Positions 1 to 8,916 are shown, counted from the first letter of the stretch. The stretch: DNA of 64,000 nucleotides from Pseudomonas sp. R84 (GCF_009834515.1 NZ_CP019426.1:248001-312000), one strand, 5' to 3'. Numbers and translations: made by a program. The notes: generated from the letters alone by a model not told the origin.

Positions 1-1076
1 AACGGCACCCCCACCGCCTGCTCCAGCAAAAACTCCTTCTCACCGAGCCAGTGATCGCCCAGAAAGTCGCCGTGATCGCTGGTGAACACGATCAATGTGT
101 CATCCCAGCGACCGTTGCTCTGTAAAAAATCGAACAGCCGTCCGAGTTGATCATCCACCTGCTTGATCAGACCCATGTACGTAGGGATTACAGTCAGTCG
201 TACTGAATCGCGGGAGAAGTTGAGGCTTTCCTCATGCTGGCGAAAGGCAGTGTATACGGGGTGTTTGCTGGCTTCGGAGGGCGTCGCGCGGACCGCTTCG
301 AGAATCGATTTCGTACTGTACAAGGCGTGGTACGGCGCTGGTACGATGTAGGGCCAGTGCGGTTTGATATAGGAAAGGTGTAAACACCACGATTTCTCGC
401 CTTGCTCGGTGATGAAGTCGATGGCTCGATTTGTAGTGTAGACAGTCTCTGAGTGTTGCTCGGGAATTCGTGCTGGCAAATTCGCATGACGCATTTGCCA
501 GCCGCTGAGGATTTCACCGTTCTCGCCTTCGGCGGCGTTGGCCCAGTCGTGCCAGGGGTTTTTGCCGTCGAAGCCGTGTTCACGCAGGTAATGGTTATAG
601 GGTGCGGATTCGCGCTTGTCGTCGAACAGCGGATCGTCGGGATAGATGCCGTCGTGGCGCATGTAGGGTTCAAAGCCGACTTCGTTGAGGATTTCGGCTT
701 GTTCGCTATCGGGATTGATCGCCAGGCGTTGCAAGGCATCGATATTCGCCGTCGCGTGGGTCTTGCCGACCAAGGCGGTACGGATGCCGTGGGGGCGCAG
801 GTAGTCGCCGATAGTCAGTTCTTCCAGCGGCAACGGCACGGCGTTCCACGCCACTTGATGGCTGCTGACATAGCGTCCGGTGTAGGCCGACATCCGCGAC
901 GGCCCGCAGATCGTGCCTTGGGTGTAGGCGCGTCTGAAACGCACACCGGCCGCAGCGAGTCGATCGATGTTGGGTGTGTGCAGGTGCGGGTGGCCGTAGC
1001 AGGACAGGTAATCGCGGCGCAGTTGATCGCACATGATGTACAGCACGTTGCGCACGGGGTTTGGCGGGGTGGGCAT
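1..1076 (-). CDS. Type I sulfatase / phosphonate monoester hydrolase-like, C-terminus beyond window edge
   Basis: The frame is open from position 1076 to the left edge (358 codons), so the C-terminal part is missing. The motif CGPSR at residues 57-61 fits the CxPSR sulfatase signature, in which the cysteine becomes the catalytic formylglycine. The segment SDHGDFLGDH is the second metal-binding motif, and an HWPYIVPAPY segment is also typical of the alkaline phosphatase superfamily. No signal peptide is visible, so it is probably cytoplasmic. It would hydrolyse sulfate esters or phosphonate/phosphate monoesters. It lies 123 bp downstream of the LysR gene on the same strand. A GTG at 1085 is an alternative start; a stop lies just upstream. 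The substrate cannot be told from sequence. Confidence 0.85.
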   Translation of the reverse strand, partial: MPTPPNPVRNVLYIMCDQLRRDYLSCYGHPHLHTPNIDRLAAAGVRFRRAYTQGTICGPSRMSAYTGRYVSSHQVAWNAVPLPLEELTIGDYLRPHGIRTALVGKTHATANIDALQRLAINPDSEQAEILNEVGFEPYMRHDGIYPDDPLFDDKRESAPYNHYLREHGFDGKNPWHDWANAAEGENGEILSGWQMRHANLPARIPEQHSETVYTTNRAIDFITEQGEKSWCLHLSYIKPHWPYIVPAPYHALYSTKSILEAVRATPSEASKHPVYTAFRQHEESLNFSRDSVRLTVIPTYMGLIKQVDDQLGRLFDFLQSNGRWDDTLIVFTSDHGDFLGDHWLGEKEFLLEQAVGVP

Positions 1077-1199
1077 GGGGTTCACCGGTCAATGGGACAG
1101 GCGAGGTATTTCGCTAGGCGTGAGGGTGTTCGGCAAGTGCATTTGGGGAATGGGTTTTATGCAGGCAGTGCATCGGTGCCTGCTCGCGATAACGGTAGA

Positions 1200-2144
1200 T
1201 CAGACAGCGAGTCCGTCCAGCGAACAGACTTCCTCATCCACCGCATCAATCGCCTTGATCTGCTCAATCATCGCCTCGGCCAACGGCGATAACCGATACC
1301 CCGCCCGGCTGACAATCCCATAACGCGTATACAGCTCCTCAAGATCATCGGCCAACCCTTCAATCCGCAAACACACCAATTCACCCTTGGCCTGGTGCAG
1401 CGCATCGGAATACGCACCGACAATCCCGATCGCATCCGAGCGCAGCACCACACTGAGCAGACTCGAGCTGTTTTCACATTCGACATTCGGGGTGAAATCC
1501 GGCCGCCCACTAAGGTCAACGATGACCTTGCGCAAGTTTGGCGGCCGAATACTCACCGCCAGCGGATAGCTCATCAATTGCTCTGCGCTGACCTTATCGA
1601 AAGCCGCCAGCGGATGCCCTGCGCGGCAACAGAAATGCCATTTACGCGGCCGCAACCGGTGCGTCAGATAATCCGGATCCGCCTCGAAGTAGCGTGTATC
1701 GGCGACAAAGAATTCGAATTCCTCGCTCATCAGTCGCTTGCTCAGGCTCTGCCAGTCATCGACCTGAAACTGCACCCGCGCTTTCGGATAGCGCCCGATG
1801 AAGCTGCCAATCGCCCGAGGAATCAAACCCGCTGCCGGCGCTGGCCCACAACCGAAGCGCAATTCCCCCGCCTCCAGCCCGTTGAACTGGCTGATCTCGT
1901 TGGCCATTTGCTGCGCGCCACTGACCAGTCGCCGCGCATGTTCGAGCAGGACCTGGCCCTGTTTGGTCGGCGGTAATTCCTTGCGTCCGCGATCAACCAA
2001 CTGACAGCCAACGCTGTGTTCCAGCGCCTGAATGCTGCGGCTGAACGCCGACTGCGACAGGTTCACCGCCTGCGCGCCGGCGACGAAGCTGCGTTGTTCA
2101 GCCAGGGCGATGAAGTGACGAAGTTGGCGCAAGTCGATATGCAT
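1200..2144 (-). CDS. LysR-family transcriptional regulator
   Basis: 314 aa, the usual LysR length. The N-terminus has the winged helix-turn-helix (residues about 4-63, with LRHFIALAEQRSFVAGAQAV followed by an LSQSAFSRSIQALE recognition helix). The rest matches the two-lobed periplasmic-binding-like effector domain. It is transcribed away from the TonB receptor/arylsulfotransferase pair and toward the sulfatase, the normal position for a LysR protein that controls its divergent neighbour. A sulfur-box candidate (2241-2266) sits in the shared intergenic region, about 97 bp upstream of this start. The effector is unknown; a sulfate ester, sulfate or a sulfur metabolite is a guess from context. 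Confidence 0.9.
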   Translation of the reverse strand: MHIDLRQLRHFIALAEQRSFVAGAQAVNLSQSAFSRSIQALEHSVGCQLVDRGRKELPPTKQGQVLLEHARRLVSGAQQMANEISQFNGLEAGELRFGCGPAPAAGLIPRAIGSFIGRYPKARVQFQVDDWQSLSKRLMSEEFEFFVADTRYFEADPDYLTHRLRPRKWHFCCRAGHPLAAFDKVSAEQLMSYPLAVSIRPPNLRKVIVDLSGRPDFTPNVECENSSSLLSVVLRSDAIGIVGAYSDALHQAKGELVCLRIEGLADDLEELYTRYGIVSRAGYRLSPLAEAMIEQIKAIDAVDEEVCSLDGLAV

Positions 2145-2240
2145 TTTTCACATAAAAAATATCCGGGAAATGCATTGGATATGCATTAGGTCGACTCCTT
2201 ATAAAGGCAATCTCTTATGCAGTAAATATCTGTAAATACA

Positions 2241-2266
2241 TAAATAAATAACTTAAAAGAATATGC
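2241..2266 (-). promoter_or_regulatory. Candidate sulfur-starvation box, divergent LysR/TonB-receptor promoter region
   Basis: Read on the minus strand it begins GCATATTCTTTTAAGTTA and ends TTTATTTA. It is nearly identical to the copy upstream of tauA (51054-51079) and close to that upstream of the DszC-type operon (32413-32439). It may act on the LysR gene, the TonB receptor gene or both. CysB or the local LysR protein are possible binders. The function is inferred from recurrence and context. Confidence 0.5.
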
Positions 2267-2309
2267 AGCGCTGAAGATGTCTGTGTGTTTTTTGACCAGG
2301 AGCCGCGCC

Positions 2310-4670
2310 ATGAGTCCGTTGAACCTTGCGTCACCCTTAACGCCACGACGGCTCAAACGCCTGCCTCTGGCCCTGTTGCTGGCAGGGAGCGCGAGCTGGA
2401 CTCACGGTTACGCCGCCGATTCTGAAACCCCGGCACCAGTGCCGGCCGGCAAGCCTGCCGCCAACAGTTCGCAACTCGAAACCGTGACCGTCACCACCCG
2501 CCGCCGCGAGGAAAGTTCGCAGGACGTCCCGACGCCAATGAGTGTGGTCAGCGGGCAGAATCTGGAGACGCAGCGGGTCTACCGGATTCAGGATTTGCAG
2601 CAATTGGTGCCCAGCGTCAACGTCGCCTACATGCACGCACGCCAGTCCAGCGTGTCGATCCGCGGCCTTGGCAACAACCCTGCGAGCGATGGTCTTGAAG
2701 GCAGCGTTGGTCTGTACATCGACAACGTCTACCTGGGTCGTCCGGGGATGGCGGTGTTTGATTTGATGGACATCGAACAGCTCGAAGTCTTGCGTGGGCC
2801 GCAGGGCACGCTGTTCGGCAAAAACACCACCGCCGGGGTGATCAACATCAGTACCCGTGCTCCGACGTTCACCCCTGAGCGCAGCATCGAAACTTCGGTC
2901 GGCGAGGACGGTTATTTCCAGACCAAGGGCACTATTTCCGGCCCGCTCAACGATCAACTGGCCGGACGATTTTCGGCGTACCGCACTCGCAGCGACGGTG
3001 ACATCAAAAACGAATACGACGGCCATGATCTCAACGGCGGCTCGCGCGAGGGCTTCCGCGCGCAACTGCTGTTCAAGCCCAACGAAGATTTCAACCTGCG
3101 CTGGATCGGCGACTACAACGAAGAGGACTCCAGCGCCGGCACCCGCGTGCTGTACAACACTGGGCCGACCATCAACGGCGTCAACCTGTACCAATCGCGC
3201 GCCAACGCGGCCGGCGCAACCCTGGTTAACGGTTCGCACCGCAAGGTCAATCTGGACAACGACCAACATGTCACCGTGCATCAGGGCGGCACCTCGGTGG
3301 AGGCCAACTGGACGCTGCCGAGCGATTTCACGCTGACCTCGATCAGTTCCTATCGCTTCTGGAATTTCACCCCGCGCAACGACGACGGCCTCAACGTGCC
3401 GGCGAGTTACAACGCCGGGGTGTCGGTGGAAGACAAACAGTATTCGCAGGAATTTCGCCTGGCCTCGCCCAAGGGTGAGTTCTTCGATTACGTGGTCGGC
3501 GCCTACTACTTCGGTTCGGATCTGGACAATAAATCCTTCGCTTATTACGGCCCACAAGCCGATATCTGGAACGGCACCGCGCGCGGTGCGCTGGCCAACG
3601 TCACCAGTGTTGGTAACGGCCATATCAAGACCGACAGCTTTGCGCTGTTCGCCCAAGGCACCTGGCACCTCAGCGAGCGACTGGATTTCACCGCCGGGGT
3701 GCGTGGCACTTATGAAGAAAAATCCGCTTGGGTCACGAGGGATGCGCCGATTGGTGGCGCTGCTGTAACAGGCGCGGCGGCCACCGCACGGCGTGGTCGT
3801 ACCGGCGCTTACGATTCCGGCGACTTGAATCAGTACAGCTCCAGTCCCTCCGGGCTGCTCAATCTCAGCTATCGCATCACCGATGATGTTCTGGGCTACG
3901 CCACGTTGTCCCACGGCGAGAAATCCGGCGGGGTTAACCTCGCCGTCGGTTCTGCGCCGGTGGCCGGCGCCGATTCGCTACTGATCGGCACCGAACGCGC
4001 GAACAACGCCGAACTCGGCTTTAAGAGCACGCTGTGGGATCACCGTCTGCAACTCAATGCCAACGTGTTCTGGACCCAGGTCAACGCTTACCAGACCAAC
4101 GCCTACGACGCGGAAAATCGCGTGCAGTACCTGACCAACGCCGGTTCCGTGCGTTCGCGCGGCGTCGAGTTCGAAAGTACGGTGATCCCGTTGCGCGGTC
4201 TGACCCTGAACATCAACGGCTCCTACAACGACGTCAGCTATCTCTCGTACAAAGATGCCCCGTGCCCGCCGGAAGTCAGCCAGGCGCCGGGCGCTCCAGC
4301 GTCTTGCGACCTTAGCGGCCATCAAGTGGTCGGCGCCTCGAAATGGATCGGCAACGCCAACGGCGAATACAAATGGAATCTGGATAACGGCTTCGAACCT
4401 TACGTCACCGCCAGCTATGCGTTCCGCTCCAAAGCCGTCGGTACGGTCGAGGATTCCGACTACGGCCAGATCCCGAGTTACGCCGTGGTCAACTTCTCCA
4501 CCGGCCTGCGCGGTGACTTCAATCAGGGCCAGTGGGACGTGTCGCTGTGGCTGAAAAACGCTTTCGACAAAACCTACTACACGACCCTGTGGACGGGCGG
4601 CAACGGCGGCTATGAAGGCCTGCTCGGTACACCGCGCACGCTGGGCGTCACCGGTCGCTACGACTTCTGA
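2310..4670 (+). CDS. TonB-dependent outer-membrane receptor (organosulfur-associated)
   Basis: 786 aa from this start, which has AGGAG about 7 nt upstream; an in-frame ATG at 2277 lacks this and is less likely. A signal peptide ends near residue 35. A TonB-box-like ETVTVT lies near residue 57. The plug domain follows (IRGLGN, then LEVLRGPQGTLFGKNTTAG near residues 155-180). The remainder is a 22-strand-type barrel that ends in the terminal Phe of outer-membrane proteins. There is no N-terminal STN signalling domain, so it probably does not signal through a sigma/anti-sigma pair. The arylsulfotransferase gene follows after 23 nt, so the two are probably co-transcribed. The ligand may be an aryl sulfate or another sulfur compound rather than a siderophore; this rests on context. 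Confidence 0.93.
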   Translation: MSPLNLASPLTPRRLKRLPLALLLAGSASWTHGYAADSETPAPVPAGKPAANSSQLETVTVTTRRREESSQDVPTPMSVVSGQNLETQRVYRIQDLQQLVPSVNVAYMHARQSSVSIRGLGNNPASDGLEGSVGLYIDNVYLGRPGMAVFDLMDIEQLEVLRGPQGTLFGKNTTAGVINISTRAPTFTPERSIETSVGEDGYFQTKGTISGPLNDQLAGRFSAYRTRSDGDIKNEYDGHDLNGGSREGFRAQLLFKPNEDFNLRWIGDYNEEDSSAGTRVLYNTGPTINGVNLYQSRANAAGATLVNGSHRKVNLDNDQHVTVHQGGTSVEANWTLPSDFTLTSISSYRFWNFTPRNDDGLNVPASYNAGVSVEDKQYSQEFRLASPKGEFFDYVVGAYYFGSDLDNKSFAYYGPQADIWNGTARGALANVTSVGNGHIKTDSFALFAQGTWHLSERLDFTAGVRGTYEEKSAWVTRDAPIGGAAVTGAAATARRGRTGAYDSGDLNQYSSSPSGLLNLSYRITDDVLGYATLSHGEKSGGVNLAVGSAPVAGADSLLIGTERANNAELGFKSTLWDHRLQLNANVFWTQVNAYQTNAYDAENRVQYLTNAGSVRSRGVEFESTVIPLRGLTLNINGSYNDVSYLSYKDAPCPPEVSQAPGAPASCDLSGHQVVGASKWIGNANGEYKWNLDNGFEPYVTASYAFRSKAVGTVEDSDYGQIPSYAVVNFSTGLRGDFNQGQWDVSLWLKNAFDKTYYTTLWTGGNGGYEGLLGTPRTLGVTGRYDF

Positions 4671-4693
4671 TTCGTCACTCAAGGAGCTGCATC

Positions 4694-6037
4694 ATGTTGC
4701 GTATCAAAACGGCTTTGCCGGTGTTGCTGTCCGGCGCAGTGCTCAGCGCCGGTGCCTTCGCCGCACCGAGTGTTTACCCGACGGGCGTCACTCGTTACGA
4801 CCCGAACAAGGCGTTCAACCAGTACGTGATTTTCAGCGGCGCCGACAAGCAGACGCACCTGATCGACATGAACGGCAACGAGGTGAAAACCTGGCCACAG
4901 GCAGGTTTCCCGTCAGCGATCATCGACCCGAAACTGGTCGGCGGAGAGCGTGGGCATGTGTTGCTGCAACTGAGTGACAAGGATCCCGGCAAGCTCGGTT
5001 CGGCCGGCAATGGTCTGGGCAATCAGAGCGTCGGTGAGCTGGATTGGCACGGCAAAGTCGTCTGGCAGTGGGGTGACAAGGCCCCCGGTGGCGCGGCGCA
5101 ACAGCACCATGATCAGCGCCGTTTGAGCAATGGCAACACCGTGGTGCTGGCGAACAAGGTGCACAAGGTCAAAGGCTTCAAAGTGCCCGAGGTGATCGAC
5201 GATGCGATCTATGAAGTCAGTCCCGAAGGCGCGGTGAAATGGCAGTGGCTGGCCTCGGAGCATCTCAATGAATTCGGCTTCACGGCCGAACAGTTGAAGC
5301 TGGTGCGCGCCAGTGAAAATCCGGACTACCTGCACATCAACAACCTCAGCCTGGTCGGGCCGAACAAGTGGTTTGATGCCGGTGACAAACGCTTCAATCC
5401 GGACAACCTGCTGATCGATTCACGCAACGCCAACTTCATCGCGATCATCGACAAGAACAGCGGCAAAGTGGTTTGGCGTCTTGGCCCGAATTTGCCGCTG
5501 ATCAACCCGAAAACCGCGCAGAAACTGCCGCGCCCGGTGGATCAGTTTGTCGGTCAGCATGATGCGCACATCATTCCGGCCGGATTGCCCGGTGCTGGCA
5601 ATCTGCTTGTGTTCGACAACCAGGGTTCGGCGGGTTATCCAAACGTCACCCTCGGCTTGATTTCCGGCTCGCGCGTGTTGGAAATCGATCCGCAGAAAAA
5701 CGAGATCGTTTGGCAGTACAGCGCGGCAAATTCGAAGCAACCAGGGTGGGCGTTCTACAGCTCGTTTATCAGCAGTGCGCGGCGCTTGCCCAATGGCAAC
5801 ACGTTGATCGACGAGGGCATGAACGGACGGTTTTTCCAGGTGACGGCCAGCGGCGAAAACGTCTGGGAATACGTCAGTCCGTATCTCGGCAAGGCACCGG
5901 GCAGCGACGCGATCAGCAACTGGGTGTATCGGGCACTGCCTGTGAGTTATGACTGGGTGCCAACGGGGACGCCACGCTCCGAGACGGCGGTTATTGCACC
6001 CGTTATCGGCGTGGAGCAAACCAATGCCAGTCGTTAG
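4694..6037 (+). CDS. Periplasmic arylsulfate sulfotransferase (ASST family)
   Basis: 447 aa with a Sec signal peptide (cleavage near AFA-AP, residues 21-25). The mature part has repeated propeller-like blades such as GKVVWRLGPN and LPNGNTLIDEGMNGR, and conserved histidines in QQHHDQRR (138/139), YLHINN (214) and GQHDAHI (289/292). These fit the bacterial arylsulfotransferase family, which moves sulfate from one phenolic ester to another acceptor without PAPS. It is the second gene of the TonB-receptor unit. Within a scavenging system it might strip or exchange sulfate from aromatic sulfates in the periplasm. I see no DsbA/DsbB-like partners next to it, unlike some enterobacterial assT loci. 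Confidence 0.85.
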   Translation: MLRIKTALPVLLSGAVLSAGAFAAPSVYPTGVTRYDPNKAFNQYVIFSGADKQTHLIDMNGNEVKTWPQAGFPSAIIDPKLVGGERGHVLLQLSDKDPGKLGSAGNGLGNQSVGELDWHGKVVWQWGDKAPGGAAQQHHDQRRLSNGNTVVLANKVHKVKGFKVPEVIDDAIYEVSPEGAVKWQWLASEHLNEFGFTAEQLKLVRASENPDYLHINNLSLVGPNKWFDAGDKRFNPDNLLIDSRNANFIAIIDKNSGKVVWRLGPNLPLINPKTAQKLPRPVDQFVGQHDAHIIPAGLPGAGNLLVFDNQGSAGYPNVTLGLISGSRVLEIDPQKNEIVWQYSAANSKQPGWAFYSSFISSARRLPNGNTLIDEGMNGRFFQVTASGENVWEYVSPYLGKAPGSDAISNWVYRALPVSYDWVPTGTPRSETAVIAPVIGVEQTNASR

Positions 6038-6226
6038 TTGAAATGGAATTAGTGCTCGAACGAACGGCGATAAGTTATGACCGGGTTGAACAGTGCATAT
6101 TGCAATTTAGTTAGTAGCTCGCGTGGACAATAATTGAATGTCCAACCATCCTGACTGTCGTGAGTTTCCAGGAGGAAACTTGCTCTCATCGGAAGACACT
6201 TATCCAACGATAAAGGAAATCTCGTT

Positions 6227-6553
6227 ATGTCGAGCATTAATGGCAATTATGTAAACGATAACGCTGGCGCCAAACTGACGATTACCGATGGCAACGATTC
6301 CAACGGCACCTTCAGCGGAAAATTCAGCCAGAATGGCGTGAATTACGACATCGCTTACGGTCACTACCATTTTCAAAACAGCACCGGGCAGCCTACGATC
6401 ATCACGTTCGCGGCGTTGAATGAAGGCACAGGCTATCAGTCCTGGACACTGTTCTCGCCGGATCACAATTACTCGAAAGTTCGTGCGGTTGGTTCGCGCA
6501 CCAACTTTGACGGTGATGTTGTTGGCCTGGCAGGGGAGTTCCTCAAGCAATAA
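6227..6553 (+). CDS. Small beta-rich protein, possibly avidin-like
   Basis: 108 aa, no signal peptide, no cysteine. An AAAGGA ribosome site precedes the start. The sequence is rich in Gly, Asn, Thr and aromatic residues, with alternating patterns of beta strands. Its N-terminal stretch (GNYVNDNAGAKLTITDG, then GTFSGKF) resembles the first two strands of avidin/streptavidin (G-x-Y-N-x-x-G-S-x-x-x-V-T). Only one tryptophan (YQSW) is present, whereas biotin binders have several, so a biotin site is doubtful. It is a single-gene unit with its own terminator. The identity is tentative; a lectin-like or other small barrel is equally possible. Confidence 0.6.
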   Translation: MSSINGNYVNDNAGAKLTITDGNDSNGTFSGKFSQNGVNYDIAYGHYHFQNSTGQPTIITFAALNEGTGYQSWTLFSPDHNYSKVRAVGSRTNFDGDVVGLAGEFLKQ

Positions 6554-6566
6554 CAGTTGATTAAAC

Positions 6567-6601
6567 AAAAAGGCCGGTGCGCGAAAGTGCCCGGCCTTTT
6601 T
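6567..6601 (+). terminator. Rho-independent terminator after the small beta-rich protein
   Basis: Stem AGGCCGG / CCGGCCT with a 13-nt loop, followed by a T run and preceded by an A run, so it may work in both directions. It begins about 15 nt after the stop codon. Confidence 0.85.
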
Positions 6602-6611
6602 GCTGTTTCTG

Positions 6612-6631
6612 GAAAATAATAATCAACTATC
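6612..6631. promoter_or_regulatory. Weak Fur-box-like sequence upstream of tonB
   Basis: GAAAATAATAATCAACTATC matches 12 of the first 14 bases of the classical Fur site (GATAATGATAATCA), but its right half is shifted by one base. It is about 300 bp from the tonB start. The gene-free stretch 6602-6932 otherwise holds only a sulfur-box-like sequence (6775-6790) and AT-rich DNA that could contain the promoter. Iron control of tonB is common, so this is plausible but unproven. Confidence 0.3.
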
Positions 6632-6774
6632 TACTTCGTATTAGTCGTCCTGCAAAACCGGGTCAGGCGAATTTGATGCGTTGCATGAATACTTTCAATG
6701 CCTGAAAAGCATGCGCTTTTTCACGCATCGCTGCAGCCCGCGTGGCGCGTGGCGTTGGCAGAATTGATCAATTT

Positions 6775-6790
6775 GTATATTCCATAATGA
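6775..6790 (+). promoter_or_regulatory. Candidate sulfur-box-like sequence upstream of tonB-exbB-exbD
   Basis: GTATATTCCATAATGA shares GxATATTCC with the copies ahead of the DszC-type operon and tcyJ, in the same orientation relative to the gene it precedes. The A/T tail is less similar than in the tauA copy. If real, the TonB motor would be induced together with the sulfur-linked receptors. Confidence 0.3.
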
Positions 6791-6932
6791 CCTATGCATA
6801 ACGTTAAAGATTACTTTCGGAGATAAGCGTCAAGCCCAATGATTCACCCATCGATTCGCCGTGGGGGATTCAACAAAACGGTTGATCGGCAGTTTTTGTA
6901 GAGAACGCAAAAAGACCGCAGGGAGTGAATCA

Positions 6933-7742
6933 ATGGGCAATGTCCAGACCGCCGCCAGCGCAGAGGAATTGCTGTGGCGTCAGACGCCGGGTGGCGAATT
7001 GGTCGATCTCGGCCGGCCGCATCGTGTGCCGTTGGGGCAGTTGCGTTTGCAGCGTGCGCCCAAAGGCATTCTGAGTCGGCGCGAAACAATTCTGCTTGGC
7101 GTGCTCGCGCTGGTGGTGCATGGCGCGGTGATCTACTGGATCAGCCAGAAACCGACGCCAGTGCTGCCAATCGTGCCGCCGGAAATTCCGCCGATGACCA
7201 TCGAGTTCTCGCGCCCGGCACCGCCAGCGCCACCGGTTGTCGAGCCGCCGCCACCTGCGCCTGTGGTTGAGCCACCGCCGCCGGTGGAGGACGAACTGGC
7301 GGTAAAACCGCCGCCGCCAAAACCCGTTCCGAAACCCAAACCGGTGGTTAAACAGGCACCCAAACCAGCACCGAAAGCGGTCGAGCAACCACCGACGCCG
7401 CCACAACCGGCAGCCCCGGTTGCAGCCCCTGCGCCACCTGCTCCACCCGCGCCGGCACCGGTAACCCCGGCCTCAGCGAATGCTGCATACCTGAAAAACC
7501 CGGCACCGGAATACCCGTCGCTGGCCCAGCGTCGCGGTTGGGAAGGCACGGTGTTGCTGCGCGTACATGTGCTTGCCAGCGGTAAACCGGGCGAGATCCA
7601 GATAGCCAAAAGCAGTGGCCGGCAACAGCTCGACGACGCGGCGCTGAACGCCGTGAAACGTTGGAGTTTCGTCCCGGCCAAGCAAGGTGATGTGGCCCAG
7701 GACGGCTGGGTCAGCGTGCCCATCGATTTCAAGATTCATTAA
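6933..7742 (+). CDS. tonB: TonB energy transducer
   Basis: 269 aa from the ATG preceded by CAGGGAG. An upstream in-frame start at 6861 has weaker support. A short cytoplasmic segment is followed by one membrane anchor (about residues 50-68). Then comes a long Pro-rich periplasmic spacer (about 70-185) with Pro-Lys and Pro-Ala repeats. The C-terminal TonB domain contains YPSLAQRRGWEGTVLLRVHV and ends VPIDFKIH. It transmits the proton-motive force from ExbB/ExbD to outer-membrane receptors. It is the first gene of tonB-exbB-exbD. Its position between two sulfur-associated TonB receptors suggests, but does not prove, that it serves them. Confidence 0.95.
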   Translation: MGNVQTAASAEELLWRQTPGGELVDLGRPHRVPLGQLRLQRAPKGILSRRETILLGVLALVVHGAVIYWISQKPTPVLPIVPPEIPPMTIEFSRPAPPAPPVVEPPPPAPVVEPPPPVEDELAVKPPPPKPVPKPKPVVKQAPKPAPKAVEQPPTPPQPAAPVAAPAPPAPPAPAPVTPASANAAYLKNPAPEYPSLAQRRGWEGTVLLRVHVLASGKPGEIQIAKSSGRQQLDDAALNAVKRWSFVPAKQGDVAQDGWVSVPIDFKIH

Positions 7743-7787
7743 ACCGAAACCAAATTCGCGCGAAACGTTTACACGAGGGAATACATC

Positions 7788-8513
7788 ATGACGTTACTGG
7801 CATCTCCACTGGAATCCATCGAAAGCGCGGTGATCTGGCTGCTGGTGGTTTTTTCCGTCGCCACCTGGGGTCTGGCATTGCTCAAGGCTTGGCAGTTCGG
7901 GCGTCTGAAGGCGCAGGATCGGCGTTTTCATAAACGTTTCTGGGCGGCGTCGAGTCTCGATTCAGCCGCTGAATTGAGCGAGACCCAACCCGGCGCAGCC
8001 GCGCGAGTAGCACAGGCCGGTTACGCGGCGATTCAGGTGGGCGAGGCGCCACAGGCGAATGATTTGAGCCAGGCGATCAACCATCAGGATCGACTGGAGC
8101 GCGCACTGCGTCAGCAAATTGTCCACGAACGCCGTTCGCTGGAAACGGGCCTGGCGGTGGTCGCGAGTATTGGCAGTACGTCGCCGTTCATTGGTTTGTT
8201 CGGCACGGTGTGGGGAATCATGGAAGCGTTGAAAGGCATCAGCGCGGCTGGCTCGGCGAGCCTGGAAACGGTGGCCGGCCCGATCGGTGCAGCACTGGTC
8301 GCCACGGGTGTGGGGATCGCCGTCGCGGTGCCGGCGGTGCTGGTTTACAACTACTTTTTGCGTCGGTTGAAACTGACGGCGGCGGATCTGGATGACTTCG
8401 CCCACGACTTCTACAGCCTGGCGCAGAAGAGTGCGTTCCGCGTGTTGATCCATCCGACCGCGCACAAGATCGCCGCGCCGGGCAACGCAGCAAAAGTGAA
8501 GGAGGCGTCCTGA
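7788..8513 (+). CDS. exbB: ExbB, TonB-complex proton channel subunit
   Basis: 241 aa of the MotA/TolQ/ExbB family. It has an N-terminal membrane segment (about residues 13-33) and a cytoplasmic stretch. Two further membrane segments flank the conserved LFGTVWGIMEALKGI and PIGAALVATGVGIAVAVPAV regions. It forms the inner-membrane channel with ExbD that powers TonB. It begins 46 nt after tonB behind a GAGGGA ribosome site and ends 1 nt before exbD, so the three genes are one operon. Confidence 0.95.
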   Translation: MTLLASPLESIESAVIWLLVVFSVATWGLALLKAWQFGRLKAQDRRFHKRFWAASSLDSAAELSETQPGAAARVAQAGYAAIQVGEAPQANDLSQAINHQDRLERALRQQIVHERRSLETGLAVVASIGSTSPFIGLFGTVWGIMEALKGISAAGSASLETVAGPIGAALVATGVGIAVAVPAVLVYNYFLRRLKLTAADLDDFAHDFYSLAQKSAFRVLIHPTAHKIAAPGNAAKVKEAS

Positions 8514-8514
8514 T

Positions 8515-8916
8515 ATGGCCTTCTCCACGCAAGACAGTGATGAGGTGCTCAGCGAGATCAACGTAACGCCGCTGGTGGACGTGATGCTGGTGCTGCTGGT
8601 GGTGTTTATCGTCACCGCGCCGCTGCTGACCAATGCGATCCCGATCAACCTGCCGAAGACCGAAGCGGTGGCGCCGGTCGAGCAGAAGGATCCGCTGGTG
8701 GTGAGCATCGATGGCGCCGGCAAGCTGTTTATCAACAAGGACGAGATTCAGCCGGACTTGCTGGAATTCAACCTCAAGTCAGCCAAGGCCAAGGACCCGG
8801 AAGTGCGCGTGCAATTGCAGGCCGATGACGGGGTGAACTACGGCGAAGTGGCGCGGGCGATGGCTTCGATTGAACGGGCGGGGATTACCAAGTTGTCGGT
8901 GATTACTGCGCGGTGA
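8515..8916 (+). CDS. exbD: ExbD, TonB-complex accessory subunit
   Basis: 133 aa of the ExbD/TolR family. One N-terminal membrane helix contains the expected aspartate (INVTPLVDVMLVLLVVF, with Asp near residue 22), which carries protons during energisation. A small periplasmic domain follows and ends in ERAGITKLSVITAR. It is the last gene of the tonB-exbB-exbD operon and is followed by a strong terminator. Confidence 0.95.
   Translation: MAFSTQDSDEVLSEINVTPLVDVMLVLLVVFIVTAPLLTNAIPINLPKTEAVAPVEQKDPLVVSIDGAGKLFINKDEIQPDLLEFNLKSAKAKDPEVRVQLQADDGVNYGEVARAMASIERAGITKLSVITAR

Noticed and set aside
2337..3914. Long open frame antisense to the first TonB receptor
   Set aside because: High GC composition often leaves the opposite strand open; the plus strand encodes a complete receptor with recognisable plug motifs.
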